DNA of 32,203 nt from Hoeflea sp. GTDB taxonomy: Bacteria; Pseudomonadota; Alphaproteobacteria; Rhizobiales; Rhizobiaceae. The notes under the pieces are model-generated. The model was not told where the DNA came from and made no database searches. It saw nothing but the letters and a program-made list of their open reading frames with translations. Position numbers and translations under genes: made by a program. The stretch lies in NCBI RefSeq assembly GCF_030682515.1, contig NZ_JAUXOD010000110.1, forward strand, positions 1-32,203. Direction: 5' to 3'. Positions 1 to 8,409 of this stretch are shown here, piece by piece. Position 1 is the stretch's first letter. Every line of letters starts with the position of its first letter.

Positions 1-80
1 ACCATCGCATCCTCCGACGCATGGTTGCTCATCGCCTCCATCCGACGCACCGCAAGGCTCATCGCAAGGGCTTGAAATCA

Positions 81-812
81 ATGCGTATTAGTTTTGAGTC
101 GGACTCTCAGCGCACAATCAGCCTGTTTCAGGATCTCGTGCTTGCGTCCGAAAAACTACTGGAGACTGCCACTGCTGTCGCCGAAACTTATCACGACTTC
201 CGCTTTGTTCCTCTCAATCTCATCATCCAGGCCGGGCAACTCGGAAAAGATGGCGCGGCGATTGGCAGGATCTCGAACAATTACAGCCTGCTGGCGGAGG
301 AAATACGGTTGGCGCTTGGCGGTTTCGTAGACGCCGCAAGGCAGGTCTCAGATACAATTCGCGAAGGTGCTTTCCTGCTTGCAACATCCAATATGCAGGA
401 AGAAATTGCCAACACCTTCGCCAAGGAAGGCAAAGCCTCGAAGGTCGATCATGCCAACGAGATGGAACACCTGATCCGACAGCGCGCGCTCTATTCTGCC
501 AAAGCTCTGACAACCCTGGAGAACCTGGTGAGCATTCAACAGGAACTTGGAGCGTTTGCCGAGGGAACGGATGAGATAAGGCGTTTGACCTCTGGTCTTG
601 CCGCCGTTCGTATCATGGGAAAGGTCGAAGCTGGGCGATTGAGCAGCAGCGTTTTGAACGACCTGATCACCGACCTTGATTCGTTCCAGCAGATTCTGAG
701 CGAAGGCCTGACCGAAATTCAGTCCCTCAACACCGATCTGTCGAAACGCTCCGGCCATCTGCTGGACGCCCATGCGGCCGAGACAAGAGGGACAAGAGCA
801 TTGGCCGCCTGA
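81..812 (+). CDS. Soluble protein resembling a degenerate chemotaxis-receptor signalling core
   Basis: A 243-residue protein if started at the ATG at 81, which has an AAGGG-like site about 10 bases upstream. An in-frame ATG at 21 would add 20 basic residues that look non-native. It is almost entirely helical, with no signal peptide or membrane segment. Residues about 44-79 (VPLNLIIQAGQLGKDG, then RISNNYSLLAEEIR) resemble the hairpin tip of methyl-accepting chemotaxis proteins, where an asparagine-rich turn leads into an A-A-R-x-G and A-x-E-I-R pattern. HAMP, sensor and clear methylation helices are absent. By eye its G+C is lower than that of its neighbours. It may be a cytoplasmic partner of a receptor or an unrelated helical protein. 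The reading frame is well supported; the function is inference. Confidence 0.6.
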   Translation: MRISFESDSQRTISLFQDLVLASEKLLETATAVAETYHDFRFVPLNLIIQAGQLGKDGAAIGRISNNYSLLAEEIRLALGGFVDAARQVSDTIREGAFLLATSNMQEEIANTFAKEGKASKVDHANEMEHLIRQRALYSAKALTTLENLVSIQQELGAFAEGTDEIRRLTSGLAAVRIMGKVEAGRLSSSVLNDLITDLDSFQQILSEGLTEIQSLNTDLSKRSGHLLDAHAAETRGTRALAA

Positions 813-1127
813 TCTCTTCGCAGCCTATGCTGTGATGAGCGACCGACTGCGTCCTGATACTTCAGTACATGGATTGCCTGCCGATATATATATATTTGGC
901 AGCTTCGGGCGGGGATACTCCATCAACAAACTGGAGTAGGTCGCTGCACCCGCGGTGGCGGCATTCATCCATCAAAAAAGCTGCGTGACTGAGGAATGTC
1001 GGGAATGCGGCAGGTCGGGTGCAGTATTTGATCGGGTGACGGAGGTCGGCTCAGGGCCGAGAGCGTCGCTGCCGAAATCCAAGCCGCCCCAGCGGGGGTC
1101 GGGACAAGCGTCGGACTAATCCGGCCG
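813..1127. other. Intergenic region between the MCP-like gene and folD (315 bp)
   Basis: This is a convergent gap: the gene on the left reads rightward and folD reads leftward. It holds a short (AT)6 run at 884-895 and small GC-rich inverted repeats next to the folD stop, none followed by a convincing T-run. I see no supported ORF, RNA gene or strong terminator. Confidence 0.6.
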
Positions 1128-2027
1128 TCAGAACGCCGGCGGCTTCATCCCGTGGGCGCGCATGGCGGCGGTCACCGTGTTGGCCATCAGCATGGCGATG
1201 GTCATGGGGCCGACGCCGCCGGGGACCGGGGTGATGGTGGCGGCAATTTCCGCGCATTCGTCGAAAGCCACGTCGCCGACGAGCCGGGTCTTGCCCTCGC
1301 CCCGCTCGGGCGCGTCGATGCGGTTGATGCCGACGTCGATGACGGTGGCGCCGGGCTTGACCCAGGAGGCCTTGACCATCTGCGGGCGGCCGACGGCGGC
1401 AACGAGAATATCGGCGTTGCGGCAGACGCCAGCCAGGTCCCTGGTGCGCGAATGCGCCGTGGTGACGGTGGCGTTGGCGGCCAGAAGCAGCGCCGACATC
1501 GGCTTGCCGAACAGGTTGGAGCGGCCGATGACGACGGCGTTCAGTCCGGAGAGATCGGGGCCGTGGGTCTGGCGGACGAACAGCATGGCGCCGGCGGGCG
1601 TGCAGGAGATCAGGCCGCCGTCCAGGTCTCCGGTCATCAGCTTGCCGGCATTGACGACATGCAGGCCGTCGACATCCTTCTCGGGCCTTATCGACTGGAT
1701 CACCGCGTCGGAATCGAGATGGGTGGGCAGCGGCAGCTGCACCAGGATGCCGTGGATCTCGGGATCGGCGTTGAGCGTGGCGATCAGCGCCTCGAGCTCT
1801 TCCTGGGAGGTGTCTTCGGGCAGCGTGTGCTGCACCGACTTGAAGCCGCACTGCTTGGCCATGCGGCTCTTGGACGAGACATAGACGTGGGAGGCGGGGT
1901 CATTGCCGACGATCACCACGGCGAGGCCCGGCCTCACGCCGGTGCTGGCCTCGAGCGCCGCGCTGGCCGCGGTCACCTGGTCGACGACTTCCGCCGCGAC
2001 GGCCTTGCCGTCAATCACCTTCGTCAT
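1128..2027 (-). CDS. folD: Bifunctional methylenetetrahydrofolate dehydrogenase / methenyltetrahydrofolate cyclohydrolase FolD
   Basis: A cytoplasmic one-carbon enzyme that oxidises 5,10-methylene-THF with NADP and hydrolyses the methenyl form to 10-formyl-THF, supplying purine and formyl-Met synthesis. The protein has 299 residues from the ATG at 2027, which has an AAGGA site about 7 bases upstream; this is the usual family length. Visible signatures are YVSSK (residues 49-53, with the catalytic Lys), QLPLP, the PEKDVDG block, the Rossmann-fold [12 protein letters not shown] segment and PGGVGPMT near the C-terminus. An in-frame upstream extension to 2120 lacks family similarity and was discarded. 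The gene is unrelated to its polysaccharide neighbours and is probably a separate housekeeping unit. Identification is secure. Confidence 0.97.
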   Translation of the reverse strand: MTKVIDGKAVAAEVVDQVTAASAALEASTGVRPGLAVVIVGNDPASHVYVSSKSRMAKQCGFKSVQHTLPEDTSQEELEALIATLNADPEIHGILVQLPLPTHLDSDAVIQSIRPEKDVDGLHVVNAGKLMTGDLDGGLISCTPAGAMLFVRQTHGPDLSGLNAVVIGRSNLFGKPMSALLLAANATVTTAHSRTRDLAGVCRNADILVAAVGRPQMVKASWVKPGATVIDVGINRIDAPERGEGKTRLVGDVAFDECAEIAATITPVPGGVGPMTIAMLMANTVTAAMRAHGMKPPAF

Positions 2028-2173
2028 GGAAAATTCCTTCCCGATATCCGTGTCCCGCGCCGTCAGCGGGCAGCCGTGACGCGGAGTTCCCTCGTGCCGG
2101 ACCCTACAAACCGGACGCAAGGGCTGATCGCCTCTTTGCGTCCTTCCATGTCAAAAAACAAGACGGAGCCGCG

Positions 2174-5100
2174 TCAGGCGTGACGGCGAGACGCGCCGTA
2201 GCCGTCGATCCGGGACCTGAGCACATCCATGTCGCGGCGGATGCGGTCGACCGCGTCGGCGCGGGGCGGCTGGGCGGCCGGCTGGGGGGCCGGCGCAGGC
2301 TGGCTGACGACCGGAGCCGGGGCAGCCTGGTAGGGCGCAGCCTGCATATGCGGGGCAGCCGGCGCGTGCGGGGCGGCCTGGGGCCAGACCGGCGCGGGCT
2401 GCGCCGGCATGGGCTGCAGCGGCTGGGGCGCGCCGTAGACGGGCTGGGGCTGGCTGTATCCGGGTTGCGGGTGGCCGTAGCCGGGCTGGCTCATGGCGTA
2501 GGCTGACGCAGGAGCCTGAGCCACGGCCGGATAGGGAGCGGTCGGCGCCGCGGCGTGGGACGGATAGGCCGGATAGGCGGGGTCCGCCTGAGGATGGAGC
2601 TGGGGCTGAAACGGGGCGTGGGGCTGGACCTGCGGCAGCGGCTGATAGAGGACCTGCGCCTCGGCCGGGACGTGCGCGGGATAGGCCGTCCAGAGCGGCT
2701 GGCTCTGTCTCGGGTCATGGCCGCGTGGATCATGGGCGCTCGGATTGGTGGCGGCCGGATAAGGTGCCGGATAGAACCCGGGCGCCTGCGGCGCAGCCAT
2801 CATCTGCGGCGCCGGCATCATCGGCGGCTGCATCATCGGCTGCGGCTGGGCGAACGGCGCCTGCGCGGCGACATATCCCTGCGCGGGGCGACCCTGGTCA
2901 AAACCGGGGTGGGGCGCCTGGGGCTGGGCGTAACCCAAATGGGGCGCAGGGCCGGCAAAGGTCCGGGCCGGCTCGGCAGGCGCAAAACCGGCGCCGAAAA
3001 CGGGCTGGGCATAGGCGGGCAGGTAGGGATAGGACATGGGGACGGTCTCATTGTCTGCGGCCCTGACCGGGCGGTCGTCGGGCGCGGGCCGGTCGGGTCC
3101 GGGTGCGGCGCCAGGATATGCCGCCTGCGCCGGATGGGGCGCGGGGTCACGGGATGCGGTGGCGGGCGAAGGTTCGGGCGGGCGGGCGGCGCGGGGCGCG
3201 GCGAAGGCTGCCGCCGTGGCCTCGTCGGCGGCGCGATCGAAAGCGGCGGACTCGCCCGCGTCGCGACGCCAGCCGCGGCGGGGAGAGCCCTGAGGCGGGG
3301 TCCGCGGCGCGGGATCGGGACCAAGGGGATAGTCGCCGAAGGGCGGGGTCTGGAACCGGGCCTGCACCGGGCCGGAATTGTAGGCGCGGATGCTTTCCAC
3401 CGCGCCTGCCGCGAGCGCCAGCCCGAGACCGGCGAAGAGGCCGGCGAACAGACCGCCGATGGCAATCAGCTTGCGCGACGGGCCCATCGGCTGCAGCGGC
3501 GCTTCCGCCGGGGAGATGACGCGGACATTGCGGGTGGTGAAATTCGAGCGTTCGCTGGTTTCGCGCGAACGGGTGAGGAAGGCCTCATAGATGCCCCGGG
3601 TGGCGGCGGCCTTGCGCTCGAGCTCGCGCAGGGTGACGAACTCCACCGACTGGTCCATGGCGCGGCTCTTGGCCACCGCCATCTGGCTGTTGAGTTCCTG
3701 CTCGGTCTCGACGGCGCGCTGCAGCTCGGTCTGAGAACTGGCGACGATGCGGCGCAGCTCGGCGCTGATCTCGTTGCGGATCGTGTCCATCGAGGACTTG
3801 GCGGCGACATATCGCGGGTGGCGCGGTCCGAGGGAGGTGGCCAGCGACTCTGCGTTCGAGCGGGTCTCGGTGTATTGCTTGCGCAGCTCGGTGAGGTTGG
3901 ACGACAGCAGCTCCTCGGGGAAGGCGCCCGAGAGCACATCGTTGATGTTGACCCGGGTGAGATTGTTGGCCTTGACCTGGATGCCGATCTTCAAGGCGCG
4001 CGCATTGGCGAGCTGCTCGCTCAACGCCAGGATCACGTCGTCATCGATATATTTGCCGCCGACGCCGACAAGGCCGTTCTCGGCCTTGAACCGTTCGACC
4101 TCGCGCTCGGCGGCGTCGAGATCGGCACGCAGCGCGTTGATTCGGGTGTCGATGGATTCCGAGGTGCGCTCGAGGAGGCTGGACTGGGCCTGGCCTTCGG
4201 AATCGAGATAGGTCTCGACGACCTGGTTGGCGATGAGGGCGGATTTCTCCGCATCGCGGGAATCCACGCCGACGATGATGACAAAGGTCTTGGCGTCGCG
4301 CGCCACGCTCAGCGAATCGCGCAGCTTCTCGAGCGCCTTCTGTTCGGCATCCGACTGGCCGCCGGCGCCGGTGAAGAGTTCCCGGATCAGCGTCAGCCCG
4401 CCGGACAGGCCGCCGGTGGGAAGCGAGCCGTTGAACTCCGGATCCCGGTCCAGGCCGAGATCGGCAACGACCTTCTGCAGGACGCTGGTGGAGGACAGAA
4501 TCTGCAGCTGGCTGTCGGTGATGGCGAGCATCGCCTCGGTCGACAGCTGCTGGTTGCGGACGTCGTCCTCGGTGACGCGGACTTCGCGCGGGTCGATGAA
4601 AAGCCGGCTTTCGGCGTAATAGCGGTGCGGGGTCGACAAGGCCATCAGCACGCCCGCCACGGCGCCGATGACGGCGGCGGCGCCGATCTGCTTCCAGTAG
4701 CGCACGACGGCGGCGATCAGGATGGAGGCATCGAGCAGCGGACGCGACCCATCATCGCCACGGCCTCCCGGCGCGGCGGCATGCCAGTGATAGTGATCGT
4801 CGCGGCCCTGATCCTCGGGCCGCGCCCGGGGTGGAGGGGGCGCAGTCTCGGGCTCGCGGGCTTCCCACCGCGGCGGCGCCTTAAAGGTGCTGTCGGGCTC
4901 CACGGACGGAGGCGGGGCGGACGCGGGCCGATCCTCCGGCGCCGCGGCGGATGCGGCCTTGGTGTGCCGAGGCGGGACGGTGCCGATCAGGCGGGTGATC
5001 CTGTCGCCGAATTTCTCGCGGCCGGGTTTGTCGTCCCGAGGCTTCAGCCCGGCAGGCGCTTCACCCCCGGTGTCTTCCCGGCTCGAGCGGACCGGTTCCG

Positions 5101-5380
5101 TTCGGGCCGGCGCCGCATCGGCGGAGACGGCCTCGGGGTCCCTGCGCTCGCCGGCATGGGGCGCGGTCGACAGGCGGGCGCGGCGCGACGGCGTCGCCAG
5201 CAGGGACGGCAGGGGACGCGGGGCGGACGCCGGCGCGCGGACCGGAGCAGGATTCCGCCTGTCCGAGGCGTCGGGCGCCAGGGCGCGCGGCGGCACAGGC
5301 GGACTGTGCGGATCTGCGGCGTGATCGAGCAGAGAACCCCGCCGGGACGGTTGCCTACGGTCGTTGGGGTAATCGCTCAT
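2174..5380 (-). CDS. Wzz/GNVR polysaccharide co-polymerase (GumC/ExoP-like) without kinase domain, with long Pro-rich tails
   Basis: A 1068-residue inner-membrane protein of the chain-length/export family. Residues 1-220 form a Pro/Ala/Arg-rich cytoplasmic arm. TM1 lies near 231-249 and is followed by the Wzz signature region (about 251-300, RYYAESRLFIDPREV). Long periplasmic helices span 400-590, a GNVR-type segment about 575-635 (VTLRELERKAAATRGIYEAF, then a PAEAP-like stretch), and TM2 about 637-660. Family members such as ExoP carry a tyrosine kinase after TM2. Here residues 661-1040 are instead low-complexity Pro/Ala/Gln/Tyr sequence with no Walker A motif, ending in a short charged helix (DRIRRDMDVLRSRIDG). 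Start: ATG at 5380. The adjacent flippase and glycosyltransferases support a surface-polysaccharide role. The polymer itself is unknown. Confidence 0.88.
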   Translation of the reverse strand: MSDYPNDRRQPSRRGSLLDHAADPHSPPVPPRALAPDASDRRNPAPVRAPASAPRPLPSLLATPSRRARLSTAPHAGERRDPEAVSADAAPARTEPVRSSREDTGGEAPAGLKPRDDKPGREKFGDRITRLIGTVPPRHTKAASAAAPEDRPASAPPPSVEPDSTFKAPPRWEAREPETAPPPPRARPEDQGRDDHYHWHAAAPGGRGDDGSRPLLDASILIAAVVRYWKQIGAAAVIGAVAGVLMALSTPHRYYAESRLFIDPREVRVTEDDVRNQQLSTEAMLAITDSQLQILSSTSVLQKVVADLGLDRDPEFNGSLPTGGLSGGLTLIRELFTGAGGQSDAEQKALEKLRDSLSVARDAKTFVIIVGVDSRDAEKSALIANQVVETYLDSEGQAQSSLLERTSESIDTRINALRADLDAAEREVERFKAENGLVGVGGKYIDDDVILALSEQLANARALKIGIQVKANNLTRVNINDVLSGAFPEELLSSNLTELRKQYTETRSNAESLATSLGPRHPRYVAAKSSMDTIRNEISAELRRIVASSQTELQRAVETEQELNSQMAVAKSRAMDQSVEFVTLRELERKAAATRGIYEAFLTRSRETSERSNFTTRNVRVISPAEAPLQPMGPSRKLIAIGGLFAGLFAGLGLALAAGAVESIRAYNSGPVQARFQTPPFGDYPLGPDPAPRTPPQGSPRRGWRRDAGESAAFDRAADEATAAAFAAPRAARPPEPSPATASRDPAPHPAQAAYPGAAPGPDRPAPDDRPVRAADNETVPMSYPYLPAYAQPVFGAGFAPAEPARTFAGPAPHLGYAQPQAPHPGFDQGRPAQGYVAAQAPFAQPQPMMQPPMMPAPQMMAAPQAPGFYPAPYPAATNPSAHDPRGHDPRQSQPLWTAYPAHVPAEAQVLYQPLPQVQPHAPFQPQLHPQADPAYPAYPSHAAAPTAPYPAVAQAPASAYAMSQPGYGHPQPGYSQPQPVYGAPQPLQPMPAQPAPVWPQAAPHAPAAPHMQAAPYQAAPAPVVSQPAPAPQPAAQPPRADAVDRIRRDMDVLRSRIDGYGASRRHA

Positions 5381-5646
5381 GTCAGGCTTCAGCCACCCTT
5401 ACTGGGAAACGGTCAACTTCGTTAAGGCAAGCTATAAATTCATGGGTAACAAATGGTTAATTTCCGGACGCCAAACGCGATTTCGTCACTTATTCCGTGA
5501 AATGGCGGCCCCGCGGCCGCGCCGCCGAGGCCCCGGAAGGTCCCGTGGCCATCGCGCCCAAACGTCGAATTAACACATTTCAGCTATGGCTGATCGACTG
5601 AAACGGCGATTGCGGCCCTCCCGCTCGTCCCGCTGATACGGTATCC

Positions 5647-6912
5647 ATGATCGCTCGCCTGAAAGATTTCACACGCGACAACGGCGGCTCGATCCGCGCC
5701 TATCTGTCCCTGGTGGGCGGGTCGGCCGGGCGGCTGGTCATCTCGCTTGTGTATTTCATCGCGATCGCCAACACCCTGTCGATCAGCGAGTTTGGCCTGT
5801 TCGCCACCGCGTCCGCCTGCGGGATCATGCTGTCGCGGCTGCTGGCTTTCGGATTTGTATCTCCGCTCTACCGGATCGCCACGGTCAAGACCCGGCTGCT
5901 CGGCGCCTATACCGCGGGCTTCCTGGGCGGCATGGTGCTGTCGGCGCCGGTGATCGCGCTGGCTGCCTGGGCCACCTACGCCCTGATCTTCGCGGGTCAG
6001 ATGGACGGCATCACCTTCGCCAAGATCATCCTGGCGGAGGTCTTGTGCTGGCGGCTGATGGAGATCGCGGTGATCGTCAGCTATGGCGTCAACCGGTTTG
6101 CGGCCGGGGCGGCGCTTGTGGTGATCGCCACAACCTTCAAGACCGTGGCGGCGGTCTTGTTTTCCTTGCTGTCGGACGGGTCGCTGGAGGTCTGGGCCAC
6201 CTATTACATCCTGGCCAACGATCTCGCCGCCATCATCGCCGTGGCGTTCTTCTACCCGAAGATCAGGCTGCGCTGGAAGCCCGCGCTCTACATGAGGCGC
6301 TGGGCCGACGCGGTGTCGGTGGCGGGCGCCGAGATGCTGTTCTACGTCCAGTCCGAACTCGACAAGGTGCTGGTGCTGTCGCTGGGCGGGCCGGCGGCGG
6401 CGGGGATCTATGCGATGATCATGCGGCTGGTCGACCTGACCGCGCTGCCGGTGCGCGCGTTCCTCACGGTGCTGACGCAACGGCTGATGCGCTCGTCGAA
6501 GATGCTCGACAGTCTGAAAACCCGCTTCATGATGGAGGGCGCGGTGGCTGCGGTCTCGACGGCCGGCATTCTGGGCATGGCCGGGTTCCTGTGGATCTTC
6601 CCCAATGCGCTGGGCAGGAACGTCTCCGAAGCCGCGCCGCTGCTGATCCTGGTTGCCCTGGTTCCGGCCTTCCGCAACCTGATCGAATATCATTCCGAAC
6701 TTCTCTATGCGACGGGACGGACCTTCATCCGAATGCTGGTGCTGGCATCGCTTGCGGTGACCAAGGCCCTGCTGCTTGCCTGGGTGCTGGGAATGGCGGT
6801 CGACACGCCGGTCTGGGTGACCCTGCTCAACGCGGCCTTCCTGGTGCTCTATGCGCAGTCTGCACTCCTGACCTACCGCGCGCTGCGGTCGGTCAAGGGA
6901 CGGGCGATCTAG
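5647..6912 (+). CDS. Wzx-like polysaccharide flippase (MOP/oligosaccharide flippase superfamily)
   Basis: A 421-residue polytopic membrane protein with about 10-12 hydrophobic segments throughout and a positively charged N-terminus. The first membrane segments (ISLVYFIAIANTLSISEFGL) carry the S/T-x-x-E-F/Y-G-L motif at the loop after TM1 that is common in Wzx/RfbX-type lipid-linked oligosaccharide flippases. Members translocate undecaprenyl-linked repeat units from the cytoplasm to the periplasm. The ATG at 5647 has only a weak ribosome site. The gene diverges from the Wzz/GNVR gene across 266 bp that should hold both promoters. Partnership with that co-polymerase and with the glycosyltransferases at 7.5-11.7 kb is inference from proximity. 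Substrate unknown. Confidence 0.85.
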   Translation: MIARLKDFTRDNGGSIRAYLSLVGGSAGRLVISLVYFIAIANTLSISEFGLFATASACGIMLSRLLAFGFVSPLYRIATVKTRLLGAYTAGFLGGMVLSAPVIALAAWATYALIFAGQMDGITFAKIILAEVLCWRLMEIAVIVSYGVNRFAAGAALVVIATTFKTVAAVLFSLLSDGSLEVWATYYILANDLAAIIAVAFFYPKIRLRWKPALYMRRWADAVSVAGAEMLFYVQSELDKVLVLSLGGPAAAGIYAMIMRLVDLTALPVRAFLTVLTQRLMRSSKMLDSLKTRFMMEGAVAAVSTAGILGMAGFLWIFPNALGRNVSEAAPLLILVALVPAFRNLIEYHSELLYATGRTFIRMLVLASLAVTKALLLAWVLGMAVDTPVWVTLLNAAFLVLYAQSALLTYRALRSVKGRAI

Positions 6913-7047
6913 GCCCGGAGGCGACGGTCAGACCGGTCTTGCGACCGGAACATATCGTGACCAAAGGCGCGATTATTTTCGTCGACTTTCCCTCCGGAGA
7001 ATGCCAGAAGGTTTCGCGTTACGCCCTCATTCCTCAAAGGAAATACC

Positions 7048-7392
7048 ATGAAAATCAACAGAGTTCGCGCCGGTATTGTTGCGCTCGCTTTCGGCCTCGC
7101 AGGCAGCGGCCTGCTCGCCACCGCCGCCCACGCCGCGGAATTCTCCTTCACGGCCACCAACACGACCGGGTCGGCCGTCACCGAAGTCCTGGTCTCCGAA
7201 AACAAGAGCGACTGGGGCTACTTCGACATCGGCAACGGCATCGCGCCGGGCGCGACCGTCAATCTCGTCTGGTCGCAGAGCACGAACGGCGAAGCCTGCG
7301 AACAGTGGGTGAAGGCTGTCTTTGCGGACGGCAGCGAATCCGAGCCGGCCATGTTCGACTTCTGCGAAGACGGGCTTGAACTGGACCTGTAA
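7048..7392 (+). CDS. Small secreted protein of unknown function
   Basis: A 114-residue protein starting at the ATG at 7048, with AAAGGA spaced about 6-7 bases upstream. Residues 1-30 form a classical Sec signal peptide: basic start, hydrophobic core, and AHA-A cleavage near residue 29-30. The mature part is about 85 residues, acidic and probably beta-rich (FSFTATNTTGSAVTEVLVSE, then WGYFDIGNGIAPG). Two cysteines, C84 and C106, could form a disulphide in the periplasm. The pattern (N-x-T-G, I-x-x-L-Y/V-V-S, D-W-G, L-x-P-G, C, DG, F-D-x-C) resembles a recurrent family of small periplasmic proteins in Rhizobiales whose role I do not know. A good hairpin terminator follows at 7429. It appears monocistronic. 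Confidence 0.75.
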   Translation: MKINRVRAGIVALAFGLAGSGLLATAAHAAEFSFTATNTTGSAVTEVLVSENKSDWGYFDIGNGIAPGATVNLVWSQSTNGEACEQWVKAVFADGSESEPAMFDFCEDGLELDL

Positions 7393-7428
7393 GCCGTCCA
7401 AAGCGGACTGCCAAACCAGACATGCGAG

Positions 7429-7460
7429 CGGCAGGTCATCGAAAGGTGGCCTGCCGTTTT
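7429..7460 (+). terminator. Rho-independent terminator after the small secreted protein gene
   Basis: A 10-pair stem (CGGCAGGTCA with TGGCCTGCCG, one G-T wobble) has an 8-nt loop and is followed by TTTTAG. It begins 37 bases after the stop codon at 7392 and reads in the direction of that gene. On the opposite strand there is no T-run, so it should act mainly on the plus strand. Confidence 0.75.
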
Positions 7461-7485
7461 AGTGTGGGGATGGTGCGATCCCGCT

Positions 7486-8364
7486 CTATTGCGGCGTGAC
7501 GGAAAAGGCCGCGCGCCGGATCTCGGACAGGGGATGATCGACGAAGGACTGGACGCCGATGGCAATCTGGTCGGGCCCAAGTTCGCGCATGAACTGATCG
7601 AGCCCTTCGGGCGTCTGCGGGAAGCTCTCCCTGAACCAGATCACATGCGACAGCGACCGGTCGTCGGGATAGTGTCCGGCGCCCTCCAGGATCTCGTCGA
7701 CATAGCGCCCGTAGATCATGCATTCGGAGATGGCGCGGGAGGAGATGACCGCCCGAACCCAGGACTTGCCGGTGCGGGTCTCGAGATGATCGAGCAGCGC
7801 GCGGGCGGTGTCGACCCGCCAGGCCACCATGTTGGAAATGTAGTCATGGGCCGGATCGGGCCTCCGCGGCAGGCCCAGGATGGCGCCCGCATGGGCGAGC
7901 CAGTCGAGATGGCCGGGCGTGGCGTGGATGGCGCCGTTGTCGGCGCGGAACATGCGCAACAGGTTGCCATCCCACAGACTGGCGGGATCGAAGGGGCGCA
8001 CCAGAACGACATCGGAATCGATGGAGAGCAGCGTGTCGGCCTCGACATGGCGCGCCAAGGCGAGCCGCCTGAGCTGCTGCGCATGCCAGCCGCGCAAGGG
8101 GGCGGAGAACGGACTGAGCCAGACCCTGCGCCGGCCCAGGCTCAAGGGATCGGGAAAGGACCGCAGCCACGAGGGAAACAGCGTGGCCTCGCTGACAACG
8201 ACCCGCCGGGGGCCTTCGAGCGTGCGGAACAGCGCGACATCATTGCGCGCCACCAGAATGTGGTGGCGCCAGTCTCCCTGCATGAAACGGTCCATGCTTT
8301 CGCACAGAAGCGCGCAGCGATCGAAATCGCCGGCATAGGAGGAGGTCATCACAGCTGTCTTCAT
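7486..8364 (-). CDS. DUF6492-type glycosyltransferase
   Basis: A 292-residue cytoplasmic protein with the look of a GT-A glycosyltransferase. Residues 1-10 are a beta strand (MKTAVMTSSY) of the nucleotide-sugar fold, GWHAQQLRRLA lies at 92-102, and DSDVV at 116-120 supplies the DxD metal/nucleotide motif. The following ISNMVAWR and ISECMIYGRYV stretches match what I know of the DUF6492 group found in polysaccharide clusters. Donor and acceptor cannot be predicted. It is the last gene of a minus-strand run after the GT4 and GT26 genes, 45 bp from the GT26 stop codon, so co-transcription is likely. Start: ATG at 8364. Confidence 0.78.
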   Translation of the reverse strand: MKTAVMTSSYAGDFDRCALLCESMDRFMQGDWRHHILVARNDVALFRTLEGPRRVVVSEATLFPSWLRSFPDPLSLGRRRVWLSPFSAPLRGWHAQQLRRLALARHVEADTLLSIDSDVVLVRPFDPASLWDGNLLRMFRADNGAIHATPGHLDWLAHAGAILGLPRRPDPAHDYISNMVAWRVDTARALLDHLETRTGKSWVRAVISSRAISECMIYGRYVDEILEGAGHYPDDRSLSHVIWFRESFPQTPEGLDQFMRELGPDQIAIGVQSFVDHPLSEIRRAAFSVTPQ

Positions 8365-8409
8365 GACGGTCCCGGACGGCTCCTCAGGCGTTTCTCGGCG
8401 GTGCTGCGC

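Noticed and set aside
884-895. (AT)6 run in the gap before folD
   Set aside because: Short dinucleotide run, no adjacent promoter structure or repeat family; of no clear function.
2555-5425. A 956-codon plus-strand ORF opposite the Wzz/GNVR gene
   Set aside because: It is antisense to a gene with clear domains. Its translation is Gly/Arg-rich from GC-rich codons and has no family motif.
5381-5646. ATGGTTAAT half-box in the divergent gap before the Wzz/GNVR gene
   Set aside because: It matches only half of the flagellin box; the second half-site at the correct spacing is missing.
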